From the NCBI RefSeq assembly GCF_900107925.1, contig NZ_FNUJ01000006.1, positions 620,001 to 684,000 of the forward strand: 64,000 nucleotides of DNA, in the 5' to 3' direction. Shown piece by piece: positions 44,522 to 52,738 of this stretch. Origin of the DNA: Amycolatopsis pretoriensis. GTDB taxonomy: Bacteria > Actinomycetota > Actinomycetes > Mycobacteriales > Pseudonocardiaceae. The translations under genes and the position numbers were made by a program. Under the pieces are notes generated by a model that saw only the letters and a program-made list of their open reading frames with translations, had not been told where the DNA came from and did not search any database. How positions within the stretch are numbered: position 1 is the stretch's first letter; each line of letters begins with the position of its first letter.

Positions 44522-45691
44522 TCACGATTCGACGGTCACCGCGGCTTCCTCCCGGTTCCGCGCGCGCCGGGCGCCGAGAGCGGCGGGCAGGATCAGCCCG
44601 GCGACCAGCGCGACGAACCCGAACGCCAGGCCGTAGTCCGTCACCTGCGCGATGCCGCCGACGATCGGCGGACCGGCGAGGAACCCGGTGTAGGCGATGG
44701 CCGTGACGAACCCGATCTCGCGCTCGCCGCCGCCTTGTTTCCCGGCGTCGCCGGCCAGGCTCAGCGCCATCGGGAACGAGGCGGCGAGACCCGCGCCGGC
44801 GAGCGCGAACCCGGCGTACCCGGCCGCGGCGACCGGGATCGCGGCCGCGGCGAGCAGCCCGGCGGCGGCCAGCACCGATCCCGCGGCCAGGCAGCGGGTG
44901 GGGCCGAACCGGCGTTGCGCGTACGTCCCGGCGAGCCGGGTCAGGGCCATGACCAGCTGGAAGGCGGCGAACGCGAGCGCGGCGGCGCCTTGGCCGACGC
45001 CGCGTTCGACCGTCATCAGCAGCGCGGACCAGTCCGAGGACGCGCCTTCGGCGATCGCCGAGCACAACGCGACCGCGGCGAGCAGCCACAGCACCGGACG
45101 GCGGATCGGCGCCCGGCCCGGCTTGAGCTGCTCACGGTGTTCGGGACGGCTGCCGGGGACCGCGCGGAGGACGGGCAGCAGCACCGCGGCGGCGACGACG
45201 GCGGCCACGCTCAGGTGGCGCGCCGGCGACCAGTCGTGACCGGCGGCGAGGCCCGCGGCCAGCGAACCGGCGAGCGCGCCGAAGCTGAACCCCGCGTGGA
45301 ACTCCGGCATGATCGCGCGGCCGAGCCGGCGTTCGACGGCGACCGCGGCGACGTTCATGGCGACGTCGAGCATCCCGACGCTCGCGCCGATCAGGAGCAG
45401 GGCGCCGGCCAGCAGCGGCACGGTGGGCGCGAACCCGACGAGCACCATCGACCCGGCGGTGGTCGCGGTGCTGCCGGCGACGACCACGCGCGCACCGGCG
45501 CGTTCGATGATCCGGCCGGCCACCGACGCGGCGGCGAGCATCCCGGCGCTGGCGCCGAGCAGCGCCAGGCCGAAGACGCCGGGTGAGGCGTGCACCTGCG
45601 TCGCGAGCGCGGGCGTGCGGGACGCCCAGGACCCCAGTGCGATGCCGTTGACCGCGAACACGACGAACACCGCGATCCGATCCCGTTGCAT
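44522..45691 (-). CDS. MFS transporter (YbjJ-like)
   Basis: 389 residues with 12 predicted helices. It begins DRIAVFVVFAVNGIALGSWASRTPAL, and the helix-4/5 motif MLDVAMNVAAVAVERRLGRAIMPEFHAGFSFGAL is typical of YbjJ/FucP-related major facilitators. The substrate is unknown. ATG 45691 (GGAG upstream) is chosen; the longer upstream frame crosses the DnaA-box region and is not protein-like. Confidence 0.88.
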   Translation of the reverse strand: MQRDRIAVFVVFAVNGIALGSWASRTPALATQVHASPGVFGLALLGASAGMLAAASVAGRIIERAGARVVVAGSTATTAGSMVLVGFAPTVPLLAGALLLIGASVGMLDVAMNVAAVAVERRLGRAIMPEFHAGFSFGALAGSLAAGLAAGHDWSPARHLSVAAVVAAAVLLPVLRAVPGSRPEHREQLKPGRAPIRRPVLWLLAAVALCSAIAEGASSDWSALLMTVERGVGQGAAALAFAAFQLVMALTRLAGTYAQRRFGPTRCLAAGSVLAAAGLLAAAAIPVAAAGYAGFALAGAGLAASFPMALSLAGDAGKQGGGEREIGFVTAIAYTGFLAGPPIVGGIAQVTDYGLAFGFVALVAGLILPAALGARRARNREEAAVTVES

Positions 45692-45776
45692 GGCTCCAGC
45701 GTGACTGAAGCGCCTCGGGGTTGCACTGCGCTGCGGCTGTGTAGCACCGTCCTCTTCCGCCCGCAAGACCGTTCGC

Positions 45777-45823
45777 GGATCTGTGGACAGCTCGCCGGAC
45801 GGGGTCCGGTTGTCCACAGATCC
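45777..45823. promoter_or_regulatory. Pair of inverted DnaA-box-like sites
   Basis: TTGTCCACA (45810-45818) is exactly the actinobacterial DnaA-box consensus; CTGTCCACA on the minus strand (45782-45790) differs at one base. Both lie in a 13-bp inverted repeat (45777-45789 with 45811-45823) that encloses a second dyad CCGGAC/GTCCGG. The region is a divergent promoter between the MFS and I36 genes. Confidence 0.5.
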
Positions 45824-45917
45824 GAAATCGCGTACTGACAAATCTTCCGCCGCCCGCCAATCTGGAATCACCAGTTCACCGCGGCCCGCAAGCCGCGAAT
45901 CCAGAGGGGAACCCACG

Positions 45918-46292
45918 ATGTCTTCACGCCGTTTCCGCGCCCGGCTGCCGCACTTGCTGATCCTGGCCGCGCTGGGCCTGCTGACCAGCGTCGGAACCGC
46001 GCAAGCAGCATCCGGTCCCGGCTGCCAGAAGGGCGAATTCTGCCTGTGGTCGGCCAACGACTACGGCGGCGAGATCGCGCGCTTCGACTTGCGCACGGCG
46101 AATCCCGGGGAATGCATTCCACTGCCCGATGGATTCGCGGGATCATCGTTCGCGAATCTGCTGACGCGGGACGTGACGGTGTACCAGAGCGACGAATGCT
46201 CGACAGAGGGCGATTTCGTCACGTACCCGGGCGGCGGCACGTACGTCCCGGACGCACCGTTCCTGGTCCGCGGCATCCAGCTCTGGGAGTGA
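45918..46292 (+). CDS. Secreted peptidase inhibitor family I36-like protein
   Basis: 124 residues: signal peptide (FRARLPHLLILAALGLLTSVGTAQA), then a beta/gamma-crystallin-like I36 domain with GCQKGEFCLWSANDYGGEI, a Cys pair and DVTVYQSDEC. I36 includes the Streptomyces metalloprotease inhibitor SMPI; members are small secreted proteins, many of unproven activity. GGGGAACCCACG precedes ATG 45918. It is divergent from the MFS transporter. Confidence 0.85.
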   Translation: MSSRRFRARLPHLLILAALGLLTSVGTAQAASGPGCQKGEFCLWSANDYGGEIARFDLRTANPGECIPLPDGFAGSSFANLLTRDVTVYQSDECSTEGDFVTYPGGGTYVPDAPFLVRGIQLWE

Positions 46293-47088
46293 CGCTCTGA
46301 CTGGGGTGCACGACGTAGCCCACCGATCCGGGCCTGCTCGACCGCAACCCACCGCCCCGGGCCGCGTCTCGACAACCCACCGACCCAGGCCACACCGCCA
46401 TGACCCACCACCGACCCGGGCCCGCACCGCCGTCCGCTCCAAGGGGGAGCCGGCTCGCGGCGGCGGCCGGACCCGACCGGGGCCGCTCCCCCGAAGCGGC
46501 CCCACCCCGTGGGCGCGCCCCAGCGGCGGGGCGCGCCCACGGGCTTCCCAAGCGATCTCCCGTCGCCACCGGGCGGATCAGGGCTGCGATCGGGTCCAGC
46601 GCGGTCCTATGGCCGATCAGCCGGGCTTTCGGGCCGTCCCACCGGCGACCGCACCAGGCAAGCTCGGGGAAGACCATCTCGGCCACCTCACCCCGGGAGA
46701 TCACCCGGTCGGCAGCCAAGGCGGAAACATGCAGGTGAGGAGACCACCGCGCCGCCCGCCGCGGCGGGCAAGCAGCGGCGTGCGGACGCTCGCGGCGCTG
46801 CCTGCCCGGCCGCAGGGACGTGCGGGCGAGCGTGGTCGGGCTGGACACAGCAAGAGCCTTCTGATCGCCAGATTACAGGTTCGGGGCTCGTCCGGAAGCC
46901 CGTCCGGTCACCCTCAGCACCGCACCCGACACTCAAGGAGGTCTACACCACGCTCTCGACGACGCTTCCACCGAACTTCCGAATTCCGTCGAACGAGACC
47001 TGAAACGATTCGCCGGTGTCGAACGATCGAGAGGATGGCGACGACTAAGCTGCCAGTGCCGGGTTGCCGGCAGCAGCCGTCGGCGCGG
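46293..47088. other. Gene-poor stretch with imperfect ~30-bp repeats
   Basis: No convincing gene in ~800 bases. At 46316-46438 four degenerate units share a CCCACCG(A/C)yCCrGGCC core at roughly 30-bp spacing. Extremely GC/Pro-like sequence follows, then a tRNA-like remnant at about 46823-46897. Open frames here have irregular codon use and no ribosome sites. It reads as decayed sequence beside a tRNA insertion site. Confidence 0.45.
46823..46897 (+). pseudogene. Decayed tRNA-Arg-like copy
   Basis: Alignment by eye to the intact tRNA-Arg at 47089 shows shared AGCAAGAGCCTTCT, CTGGA and CAGGTTCG in the same order and spacing, with substitutions that break the D, anticodon and T stems. It is ~265 bases upstream of the intact copy and is probably a duplicated, inactive remnant or an integration scar. 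Confidence 0.45.
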
Positions 47089-47165
47089 GCCCTCGTAGCT
47101 CAGCTGGATAGAGCAAGAGCCTTCTAATCTCTAGGTCGCAGGTTCGAGTCCTGCCGGGGGCGCCA
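47089..47165 (+). tRNA. tRNA-Arg(TCT)
   Basis: Acceptor GCCCTCG/CGGGGGC, D-arm GCTCAGCTGGATAGAGC, anticodon loop CTTCTAA (anticodon TCT at 47123-47125), T-arm GCAGG TTCGAGT CCTGC, encoded CCA at 47163-47165. The anticodon stem AGAGC/TCTCT has a C-T mismatch at its loop-closing pair. Confidence 0.93.
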
Positions 47166-47207
47166 CCAGGGAAGACGTCGTGCGCGGCTGCGCACGACGC
47201 CCCCTGG
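47166..47207 (+). terminator. Hairpin terminator after tRNA-Arg
   Basis: A perfect 10-bp stem (47176-47185 with 47190-47199, 4-base loop) is extended by an outer CCAGGG/CCCTGG pairing, starting directly after the CCA end. The following ~265 bases to 47473 show no gene. Confidence 0.7.
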
Positions 47208-47473
47208 CCATCGTGACCGGTCCCACGTCGGGGCCCGTCTCCAGCGCCGTCGGCCTGACCCACTTTGGACAGTCGCACCGGCTCGGCGGACTCCGGAAGT
47301 CGCATCGTGCGAGCGGCCAGGTGGCCCAACGGTTCCGACCGAGCCCATCCCGAGACAACCTTGTTACCTGAGGCTTTCCGCACGCGATCGGTCACGCCCA
47401 GCGATCACACCCGCCGTGCGCCCGAAACGTCACCCGATCGAGCGAATTTCGCGCCCACTGAAGGAGGCACTTC

Positions 47474-47668
47474 ATGGACCACCAAGAAGGACGGCACCGC
47501 AGGCGGCGCGCCAACCGCGTCACGCGAAACGCCCTCGACGAAGCCCGGCGCGCGGGGCTCGTCCGGCGGCACCTGACGAAGCTGCGGCACCTGGCCGACC
47601 GCGCCGCGCGCGCACCGGCACCGGAGCCGGCGCCCGACGGGCCGACCTCTACATCGGACGCCGCATGA
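47474..47668 (+). CDS. Small basic hypothetical protein (64 aa)
   Basis: MDHQEGRHRRRRANRVTRNA and onwards, very Arg-rich in the first 45 residues with an Ala/Pro tail. AAGGAGG lies six bases before the ATG, which makes translation credible. It may bind nucleic acid by charge alone; no family is recognised. It stands alone downstream of tRNA-Arg. Confidence 0.45.
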   Translation: MDHQEGRHRRRRANRVTRNALDEARRAGLVRRHLTKLRHLADRAARAPAPEPAPDGPTSTSDAA

Positions 47669-47679
47669 GGCAGCGTGCG

Positions 47680-48000
47680 GCGCCGCACGTTCGGCGGGGC
47701 GTCGGTCAGCGCTTGGGCGGCGCCGCCGAGGAGGGTGCTGTCGTAGACCAGCGTCGGCGTGACGCCCAGGAACTCCGACCACAGCTCGACCGCGTCGGCA
47801 CGGCGGTCGTACTCGAAGCGCCGTCAGCTTCGGCAGGAACGCCGGGGACGGCCGGGGGCGGGTGTCCGCCGGGGCGGACGGCGTCGGCGATCAGGGCTTC
47901 CAAATCCTCCAACTCGCGCTCGACGTGCTGCCAACCAACGGTGGGCCGGAGCCGACCTCGTCGAACTCGATGACGGTGCCGTCGGCCGACGTGACGTGTC
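47680..48000 (-). pseudogene. Alpha/beta-hydrolase pseudogene with internal deletions
   Basis: Minus-strand fragments in changing frames match successive parts of a common actinobacterial alpha/beta-hydrolase: TSADGTVIEFDEVGSGPPLV (start), ERELEDLEALIADA, a FLPKLTAL / ADAVELWSEFLGVTP stretch, and PTLVYDSTLLGGAAQAL near the end. The nucleophile elbow and most of the core are missing. The gene is therefore broken by several deletions and frameshifts. Confidence 0.6.
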
Positions 48001-48185
48001 CGGCGGAAGCTCCACCCGCGTTTTCGTGGTTATAGCGCGAAATTGGCGCACCTCGCGCGCCGGCGGCTCAGAGCGCGCACTCCGGGAGATGAGCCCGGGC
48101 GGGCGGGGGCGGCAGCATCGGGGCGTGCCGGCGGGCACCGCCGTGCGTCGGATCCGGTACTGCACAACGACGAGAGGCCTCCGCG

Positions 48186-49559
48186 ATGGAGAGAAGCAAG
48201 TTCCAGCTCGACGAGTCCCAGATTCCGAGCACCTGGTACAACATCGCCGCCGACCTGCCCGGCGCCCCGCTGGCGCCCGCGCTCAACCCGGCGACGGGGG
48301 CGCCGCTGACTCGCGACGAGATGGGCGCGACGATGCCCGAGCCCATCATCGACCAGGAGCTGAGCACCGAGCGGGACATCGAGATCCCGGAGCCGGTGCG
48401 TCAGCTCTACGCCCAGTGGCGGCCCAGCCCGCTCTACCGCGCGCGCCGGCTCGAGAAGGCCCTCGGCACGCCGGCCAAGATCTACTACAAGTACGAGGGT
48501 GTCGCGCCGTCGGGCAGCCACAAGCCGAACACCGGGATCCCGCAGGCGTACTACAACAAGCAGGCGGGCAAGACCGGCCTGATCACCGAGACCGGCGCCG
48601 GGCAGTGGGGCAGCGCGACGGCGCTGTCGGCCGCGCTCTTCGGGCTGACCGCCAAGGTGTTCATGGTCAAGGTGAGCTTCCAGCAGAAGCCCTACCGCCG
48701 GGCGCTGATGGAGTCCTACGGCGCGACGTGCGTCCCCAGCCCGAGCCCGGAAACCGCGGTGGGCCGGGAGATCCTCGCCAAGTACCCCGACTCCCCCGGC
48801 AGCCTCGGCATCGCCACCTCGGAGGCGCTGGAGACGGCGGCCACCGACCCGTCGCTGGGCTACGTGCTCGGCAGCGCCGCGAACCACGTGCTGCTGCACC
48901 AAACCGTCATCGGGCAGGAAGCCCTGCTGCAGATGGAGCTGGCCGGGGACTACCCGGACGTCATCGTCGGCTGCTCCGGCGGCGGCAGCAACCTGGCCGG
49001 CCTGACGTTCCCGTTCATCGGCGCGCAGCTGCGCGGCGGGCCCGCGGTGCGGGTGCTGGCCGTCGAACCGGCCGCCTGCCCCACGCTGACCCGCGGCTCC
49101 ATCGCCTACGACTACGCGGACACCGGCCGGCTCGGGCCGCTGTTCCGGATGCACACCCTCGGCCACGAGTTCATGCCGCCGCCCGTGCACGCCGGCGGCC
49201 TGCGCGCGCACGGCATCGGCCCGCTGGTCAGCCGCGCGGTCGAGGACAAGCTGATCGAGCCGATCGCCGTCGGGCAGACCGGCTGCTTCGAGGCGGGCGT
49301 GCAGTTCGCCCGCACCGAAGGGATCCTGCCGGCGCCGGAGTCGACGCACGCCATCCGCGGCGCGATCGACGAGGCGCTGAAGTGCAAGGCCGAAGGCGTC
49401 GGCCGGACCATCCTCTTCGGACTGTCCGGACACGGTCACTTCGACCTTGTCGCCTACGACAAGTACTTCGCCGGCACGCTGGAAGACGACGTCGTCAACG
49501 AAGAGCAGCTCGACCTCGCGGCGGCCTCGATCCCGCAGCTGGGCGGAGCCACGTCGTGA
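48186..49559 (+). CDS. TrpB2-type tryptophan synthase beta-like PLP enzyme
   Basis: 457 residues, fold-type II PLP. Schiff-base Lys113 in GSHKPNT, catalytic Glu135 in TETGAGQWGSA (the TrpB2 form), phosphate-binding CSGGGSN, C-terminal LFGLSGHGHFDL. TrpB2 enzymes join indole or another nucleophile to an aminoacrylate from serine/phosphoserine. No trpA is adjacent, and it is followed by an ATP-grasp ligase with a 4-nt overlap, so it probably makes a beta-substituted amino acid for the cluster (inference). GAGAGG precedes the ATG. Confidence 0.9.
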   Translation: MERSKFQLDESQIPSTWYNIAADLPGAPLAPALNPATGAPLTRDEMGATMPEPIIDQELSTERDIEIPEPVRQLYAQWRPSPLYRARRLEKALGTPAKIYYKYEGVAPSGSHKPNTGIPQAYYNKQAGKTGLITETGAGQWGSATALSAALFGLTAKVFMVKVSFQQKPYRRALMESYGATCVPSPSPETAVGREILAKYPDSPGSLGIATSEALETAATDPSLGYVLGSAANHVLLHQTVIGQEALLQMELAGDYPDVIVGCSGGGSNLAGLTFPFIGAQLRGGPAVRVLAVEPAACPTLTRGSIAYDYADTGRLGPLFRMHTLGHEFMPPPVHAGGLRAHGIGPLVSRAVEDKLIEPIAVGQTGCFEAGVQFARTEGILPAPESTHAIRGAIDEALKCKAEGVGRTILFGLSGHGHFDLVAYDKYFAGTLEDDVVNEEQLDLAAASIPQLGGATS

Positions 49560-50788
49560 GGGTCGCGGTCGTCGACGCGGACGGCATCGCCGCGCACCTG
49601 CCCGCGGCGCTCGCCGCGCACGGGCTGGAGACGGTGCGCGTCCGGTCGGAGGCACCGGACGTGCACCTGCGCGGGTCCGCGGAGGCCGACGTCCGGCACC
49701 AGGGCGACGTCGGCGAGACCGCGGAAGCGTTGCGGCGCCTCGACGTCGGGTTCGTGCTGGCCGGGACCGAGTCGGGGGTGCTGCTGGCCGACGAGCTGTC
49801 GGCGGCGCTCGGCACCCCCGGCAACGGGATGCGCCGGCCGCGGGCGCGGCGCGACAAGTACGAGATGGTGGCGGCGGTGCGCGAAGCGGGGGTCACCACC
49901 GCCGCGTCGTTCTCGTCACCGTCCGTCGACGAGGTCGTCGCCTGGGCGGAAGCGCTGGGCAAGTGGCCAGTCGTGCTGAAGCCGCTGGCGAGCGCGGGCA
50001 CCGACAACGTCCGCATCTGCGGTTCGGTCGACGAGGTGCGCGGCGGGCACGCCGCGATCCTGGCCGGCACCACCCGGTACGGCTCGCGCAACGAAACCGT
50101 GCTGGCGCAGGAATACCTGCACGGGGACGAGTACTTCGTCAACACGGTCAGCCGCGACGGCGTGCACCACGTGGTCGAGGTGTGGCGCTACCACAAGCGG
50201 GCCCTCGACGGCGGCCACTGGATGTACGACTACGAACAGCCGGTGCCGCTGGAGGAGCCGCGCGTGGCGGACCTGGTCGGCTACACGCTGGACGTCCTGG
50301 ACGCGCTCGAAATCCACAACGGCGCCGGGCACACCGAGGTGATGCTCACCCCGACCGGGCCGGTGCTGGTCGAGTCCGGCGCGCGGATGGGCGGTTCGCA
50401 CCAGCCGTCGGTGATCTCGCGCTGCATCGGCACCAACCAGGTCGAGTGCCTGGCACTGGCGGTGGCGCGCCCCGAAGAGGTCACGCAGCGGCGGCTGCCG
50501 ACGTACCGGCCGCGGTCGTTCCTGCGGTACGTGACGCTGATCAGCCCCGGCGACGGCGTGGTGCCGGACGAGGCCGGGTTCGCGGCGGTGCGCACGCTGC
50601 CGTCGTTCGTCGACCTGGTGCTGACCACCCCGCCCGGCGGCCCCGTGCGGCGGACGGTCGACCTGGCGACGTCGGTGGGTTACGTCTACCTCGAGGCGGA
50701 CGACCCGGAGCAGGTCGAGTCGGACTACAAGCAGCTGCGCGAGTACGAACTGAACGGGCTCTACACAAATGAGGCGGTAGCCAAGTGA
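49556..50788 (+). CDS. ATP-grasp ligase 1 (amino acid ligase type)
   Basis: 410 residues. The N-terminal pre-ATP-grasp domain (VAVVDADGIAAHLPAALAAHG) is followed by ATP-binding KWPVVLKPLASAGTDNV, metal-binding NGAGHTEVMLTPTGPVLVESGARMGG and a C-terminal lid. It resembles L-amino-acid ligases/BL00235-type enzymes that form a peptide bond through an acyl-phosphate. The GTG start overlaps the trpB2 stop (GTGA), and its own stop overlaps the next start the same way, so three proteins are made in fixed ratio. Confidence 0.9.
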   Translation: MRVAVVDADGIAAHLPAALAAHGLETVRVRSEAPDVHLRGSAEADVRHQGDVGETAEALRRLDVGFVLAGTESGVLLADELSAALGTPGNGMRRPRARRDKYEMVAAVREAGVTTAASFSSPSVDEVVAWAEALGKWPVVLKPLASAGTDNVRICGSVDEVRGGHAAILAGTTRYGSRNETVLAQEYLHGDEYFVNTVSRDGVHHVVEVWRYHKRALDGGHWMYDYEQPVPLEEPRVADLVGYTLDVLDALEIHNGAGHTEVMLTPTGPVLVESGARMGGSHQPSVISRCIGTNQVECLALAVARPEEVTQRRLPTYRPRSFLRYVTLISPGDGVVPDEAGFAAVRTLPSFVDLVLTTPPGGPVRRTVDLATSVGYVYLEADDPEQVESDYKQLREYELNGLYTNEAVAK

Positions 50789-51294
50789 CGAAAGCGATCA
50801 CGGAACTGAGCGAGCTGGCGGACATCCCGGAGGAGTGGGTGCACGTCGCGAAGCGCATCTACCCGGGTGAAGACCTGCGTCTGCCGGGCGCGTACCTGAA
50901 GTGGTACGACGTCCGCGAAGAGGGCGAAGAGGCAGCGCCGGCGATCAGCGAGCAGGCGCGCCAGTACCTGCGCGACCAGGCGGAGTCGGGCGAGCTGGAG
51001 TTCGAGAACGAACTCGGCTACGCGCAGCTCCACCACGACGGCGGCTACTACCTGATCGTGGGTCTGTGGCGCAAGGACGAGCTGTGGACGGGAATCTTCT
51101 TCCTCGACGGCGACGAGTTCAAGCGCTACCCGGCCAAGCCGGGAGCGTTCCGGGCCACGCAGAACGTGGTCGAACTGGACACGACCGCACACGAGCGCCG
51201 TGCGTGGGCCCGCTTCCTGCGCACGGACCGCGGCGAAGCGGCCAAGCGCGCGTACATCGAGGACTACTGCACGGGTGTCGTCGGAGTGCCGTGA
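50785..51294 (+). CDS. Unknown 169-residue protein of the TrpB2/ATP-grasp operon
   Basis: An acidic protein starting (GTG) TKAITELSELADIPEEWVHVAK, with a beta-rich middle (AQLHHDGGYYLIVGLWRKDELW, IFFLDGDEFKRYP) and a helical, Arg-rich end. No domain is recognised and there is no signal peptide or membrane helix. Strict translational coupling (GTGA) to the ligase suggests a partner or a new enzyme of the pathway. A strong terminator follows 16 bases after the stop. Confidence 0.8.
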   Translation: MTKAITELSELADIPEEWVHVAKRIYPGEDLRLPGAYLKWYDVREEGEEAAPAISEQARQYLRDQAESGELEFENELGYAQLHHDGGYYLIVGLWRKDELWTGIFFLDGDEFKRYPAKPGAFRATQNVVELDTTAHERRAWARFLRTDRGEAAKRAYIEDYCTGVVGVP

Positions 51295-51309
51295 CCCCGC
51301 GCGCGTGAG

Positions 51310-51344
51310 AACGGGCCCGCTCCCCGATTGGGGCGGGCCCGTTT
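51310..51344. terminator. Hairpin terminator between the two halves of the cluster
   Basis: An 11-bp stem (51310-51320 with 51333-51343) plus an inner CCCC/GGGG pairing, ending in TTT, just after the plus-strand operon. Beyond it, 51345-51485 shows no gene. Confidence 0.75.
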
Positions 51345-51485
51345 CGCATGTGTGGGAAGGGAAATCGGGCGGGTCACGCGGCCGAGCTGGCTGGCGGCTC
51401 CCGGCTGGCGGCGAATCATCCGCCCACGCATGCGAAAGCCCCGGTGCGCCGGCCGGCACCGGGGCCCCCGCTCGCCGCCAAACCC

Positions 51486-52730
51486 CTACTGCGCCGGCCT
51501 CGTGCGGACCTTGATGTCCGCCACCCTCGCCTGGCTGAACTCGATCGCCGCCGTGGTGTCCGCGGCCGTTACTGCCACGTGGCCCAGCCCGTCCCATGAT
51601 CCGTCCAATGAGCGCACCACATCCCCCGGTGCTGCTCCGCCCAAGTCGATCGCCAGCGTTGCCGGGTCCGCCGATACCCCGTCCACGCCCGCGATCTCCA
51701 CGATCTCGCCCGGCTCCGCCACCGCCAGCCAGCTCGCCGCCGCGCCTGAGGCGGGTGGGGCGGCCACGATCGGGGACACCGAGCCGTGGGGCCACTTCAT
51801 CGTCAGCTCGTGCATGTCGACTCCGTGCACCGCGAACACCATCTCGTTGATCAACGCCCCGCCGATGCGGTTCTGGGACTCGATCACCACCGGGCCGCGG
51901 GGGCTGAACTTGAACTCCGTGTGGCTCGGGCCGTCCGGATAGCCCAGCACGTCCAGGAACGCCGGGATCATCCGCTCCACCGCCGCCACCTGCTCGGGCG
52001 ACAGCCGGGCCGGGACCGCGTGGCCCGCGTGGACCACCGTTCCCGGCAGCGTCACCGCCTCCGTGATCGCCAGCACCCGGTGGTTCCCCCCGAACGAGAA
52101 CGCTTCCGCGCTGTACAGCGTCCCGTCGATGTACTCCTCCAGCACGTACTCCTCGAGGTCGTACTGGCCCAGGAACGGGTGGTCCGAGACGTCGCGGTCG
52201 CGCGAAATCGCCGCGTAGACCGAGTCCACCTGGTCCGCGCTGTCCACGCGGTGGACGCCGAAACTCGCCGTGCCCGCTCCCGGCTTCACGATGAACGGGT
52301 AGCCGTGGCGCTCTCCGAACTCCGTCAAACTCGAGCGGTCCTCGAGCACCGCCGCGCCGATCGCCGGGACGTCCGGGTGGGCCGCCTCCGCCAGGCAGCG
52401 GCGCATCACCGCCTTGTCCGTGAACCGGTGGCTCACCTCGTACGACGGGCCGCCCAGCCCCAGCAGGTCGCGGACGCGGCCGGCCGGGTCGAGGCCCGGC
52501 TCCGTCAGCGACACCACCGTCGAGAAACCCCACGCCCGGTGGGCCGCCTCGACGAGCGGGGCGAACGTCGGCCAGTCCGTGTAGTCGGCCAGGATCGCGC
52601 CCACCACCAGGGGGCCGTACTCCGGCTTGAACTCGTCCGGGTTCTGGACGTACACCACCTCGCACCCGGCCGCCTTCGCCGCGTGGAAGTGCTTGGGGTT
52701 GCCGCCGATGAGCAGGATGCGTGGCGCCAT
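51486..52730 (-). CDS. ATP-grasp ligase 2
   Basis: 414 residues. It opens APRILLIGGNPKHFHAAKAAG and has ATP-grasp motifs YPFIVKPGAGTASFGVHRV, EEYVLEEYIDGTLYSAEAF and TEFKFSPRGPVVIESQNRIGG. It is distinct from ligase 1 but of the same carboxylate-amine ligase class, so the cluster can form at least two amide bonds without an NRPS. ATG 52730 is supported by GGAG; a GTG at 52742 overlapping the MFS stop (GTGA) is the alternative. Co-transcribed with the MFS exporter upstream. Confidence 0.9.
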   Translation of the reverse strand: MAPRILLIGGNPKHFHAAKAAGCEVVYVQNPDEFKPEYGPLVVGAILADYTDWPTFAPLVEAAHRAWGFSTVVSLTEPGLDPAGRVRDLLGLGGPSYEVSHRFTDKAVMRRCLAEAAHPDVPAIGAAVLEDRSSLTEFGERHGYPFIVKPGAGTASFGVHRVDSADQVDSVYAAISRDRDVSDHPFLGQYDLEEYVLEEYIDGTLYSAEAFSFGGNHRVLAITEAVTLPGTVVHAGHAVPARLSPEQVAAVERMIPAFLDVLGYPDGPSHTEFKFSPRGPVVIESQNRIGGALINEMVFAVHGVDMHELTMKWPHGSVSPIVAAPPASGAAASWLAVAEPGEIVEIAGVDGVSADPATLAIDLGGAAPGDVVRSLDGSWDGLGHVAVTAADTTAAIEFSQARVADIKVRTRPAQ

Positions 52731-52738
52731 TTCGCTGG

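Noticed and set aside
46219..46848. A 209-codon minus-strand frame in the gene-poor region
   Set aside because: Irregular codon positions, composition set by imperfect repeats, no ribosome site, and it crosses the end of the I36 gene.
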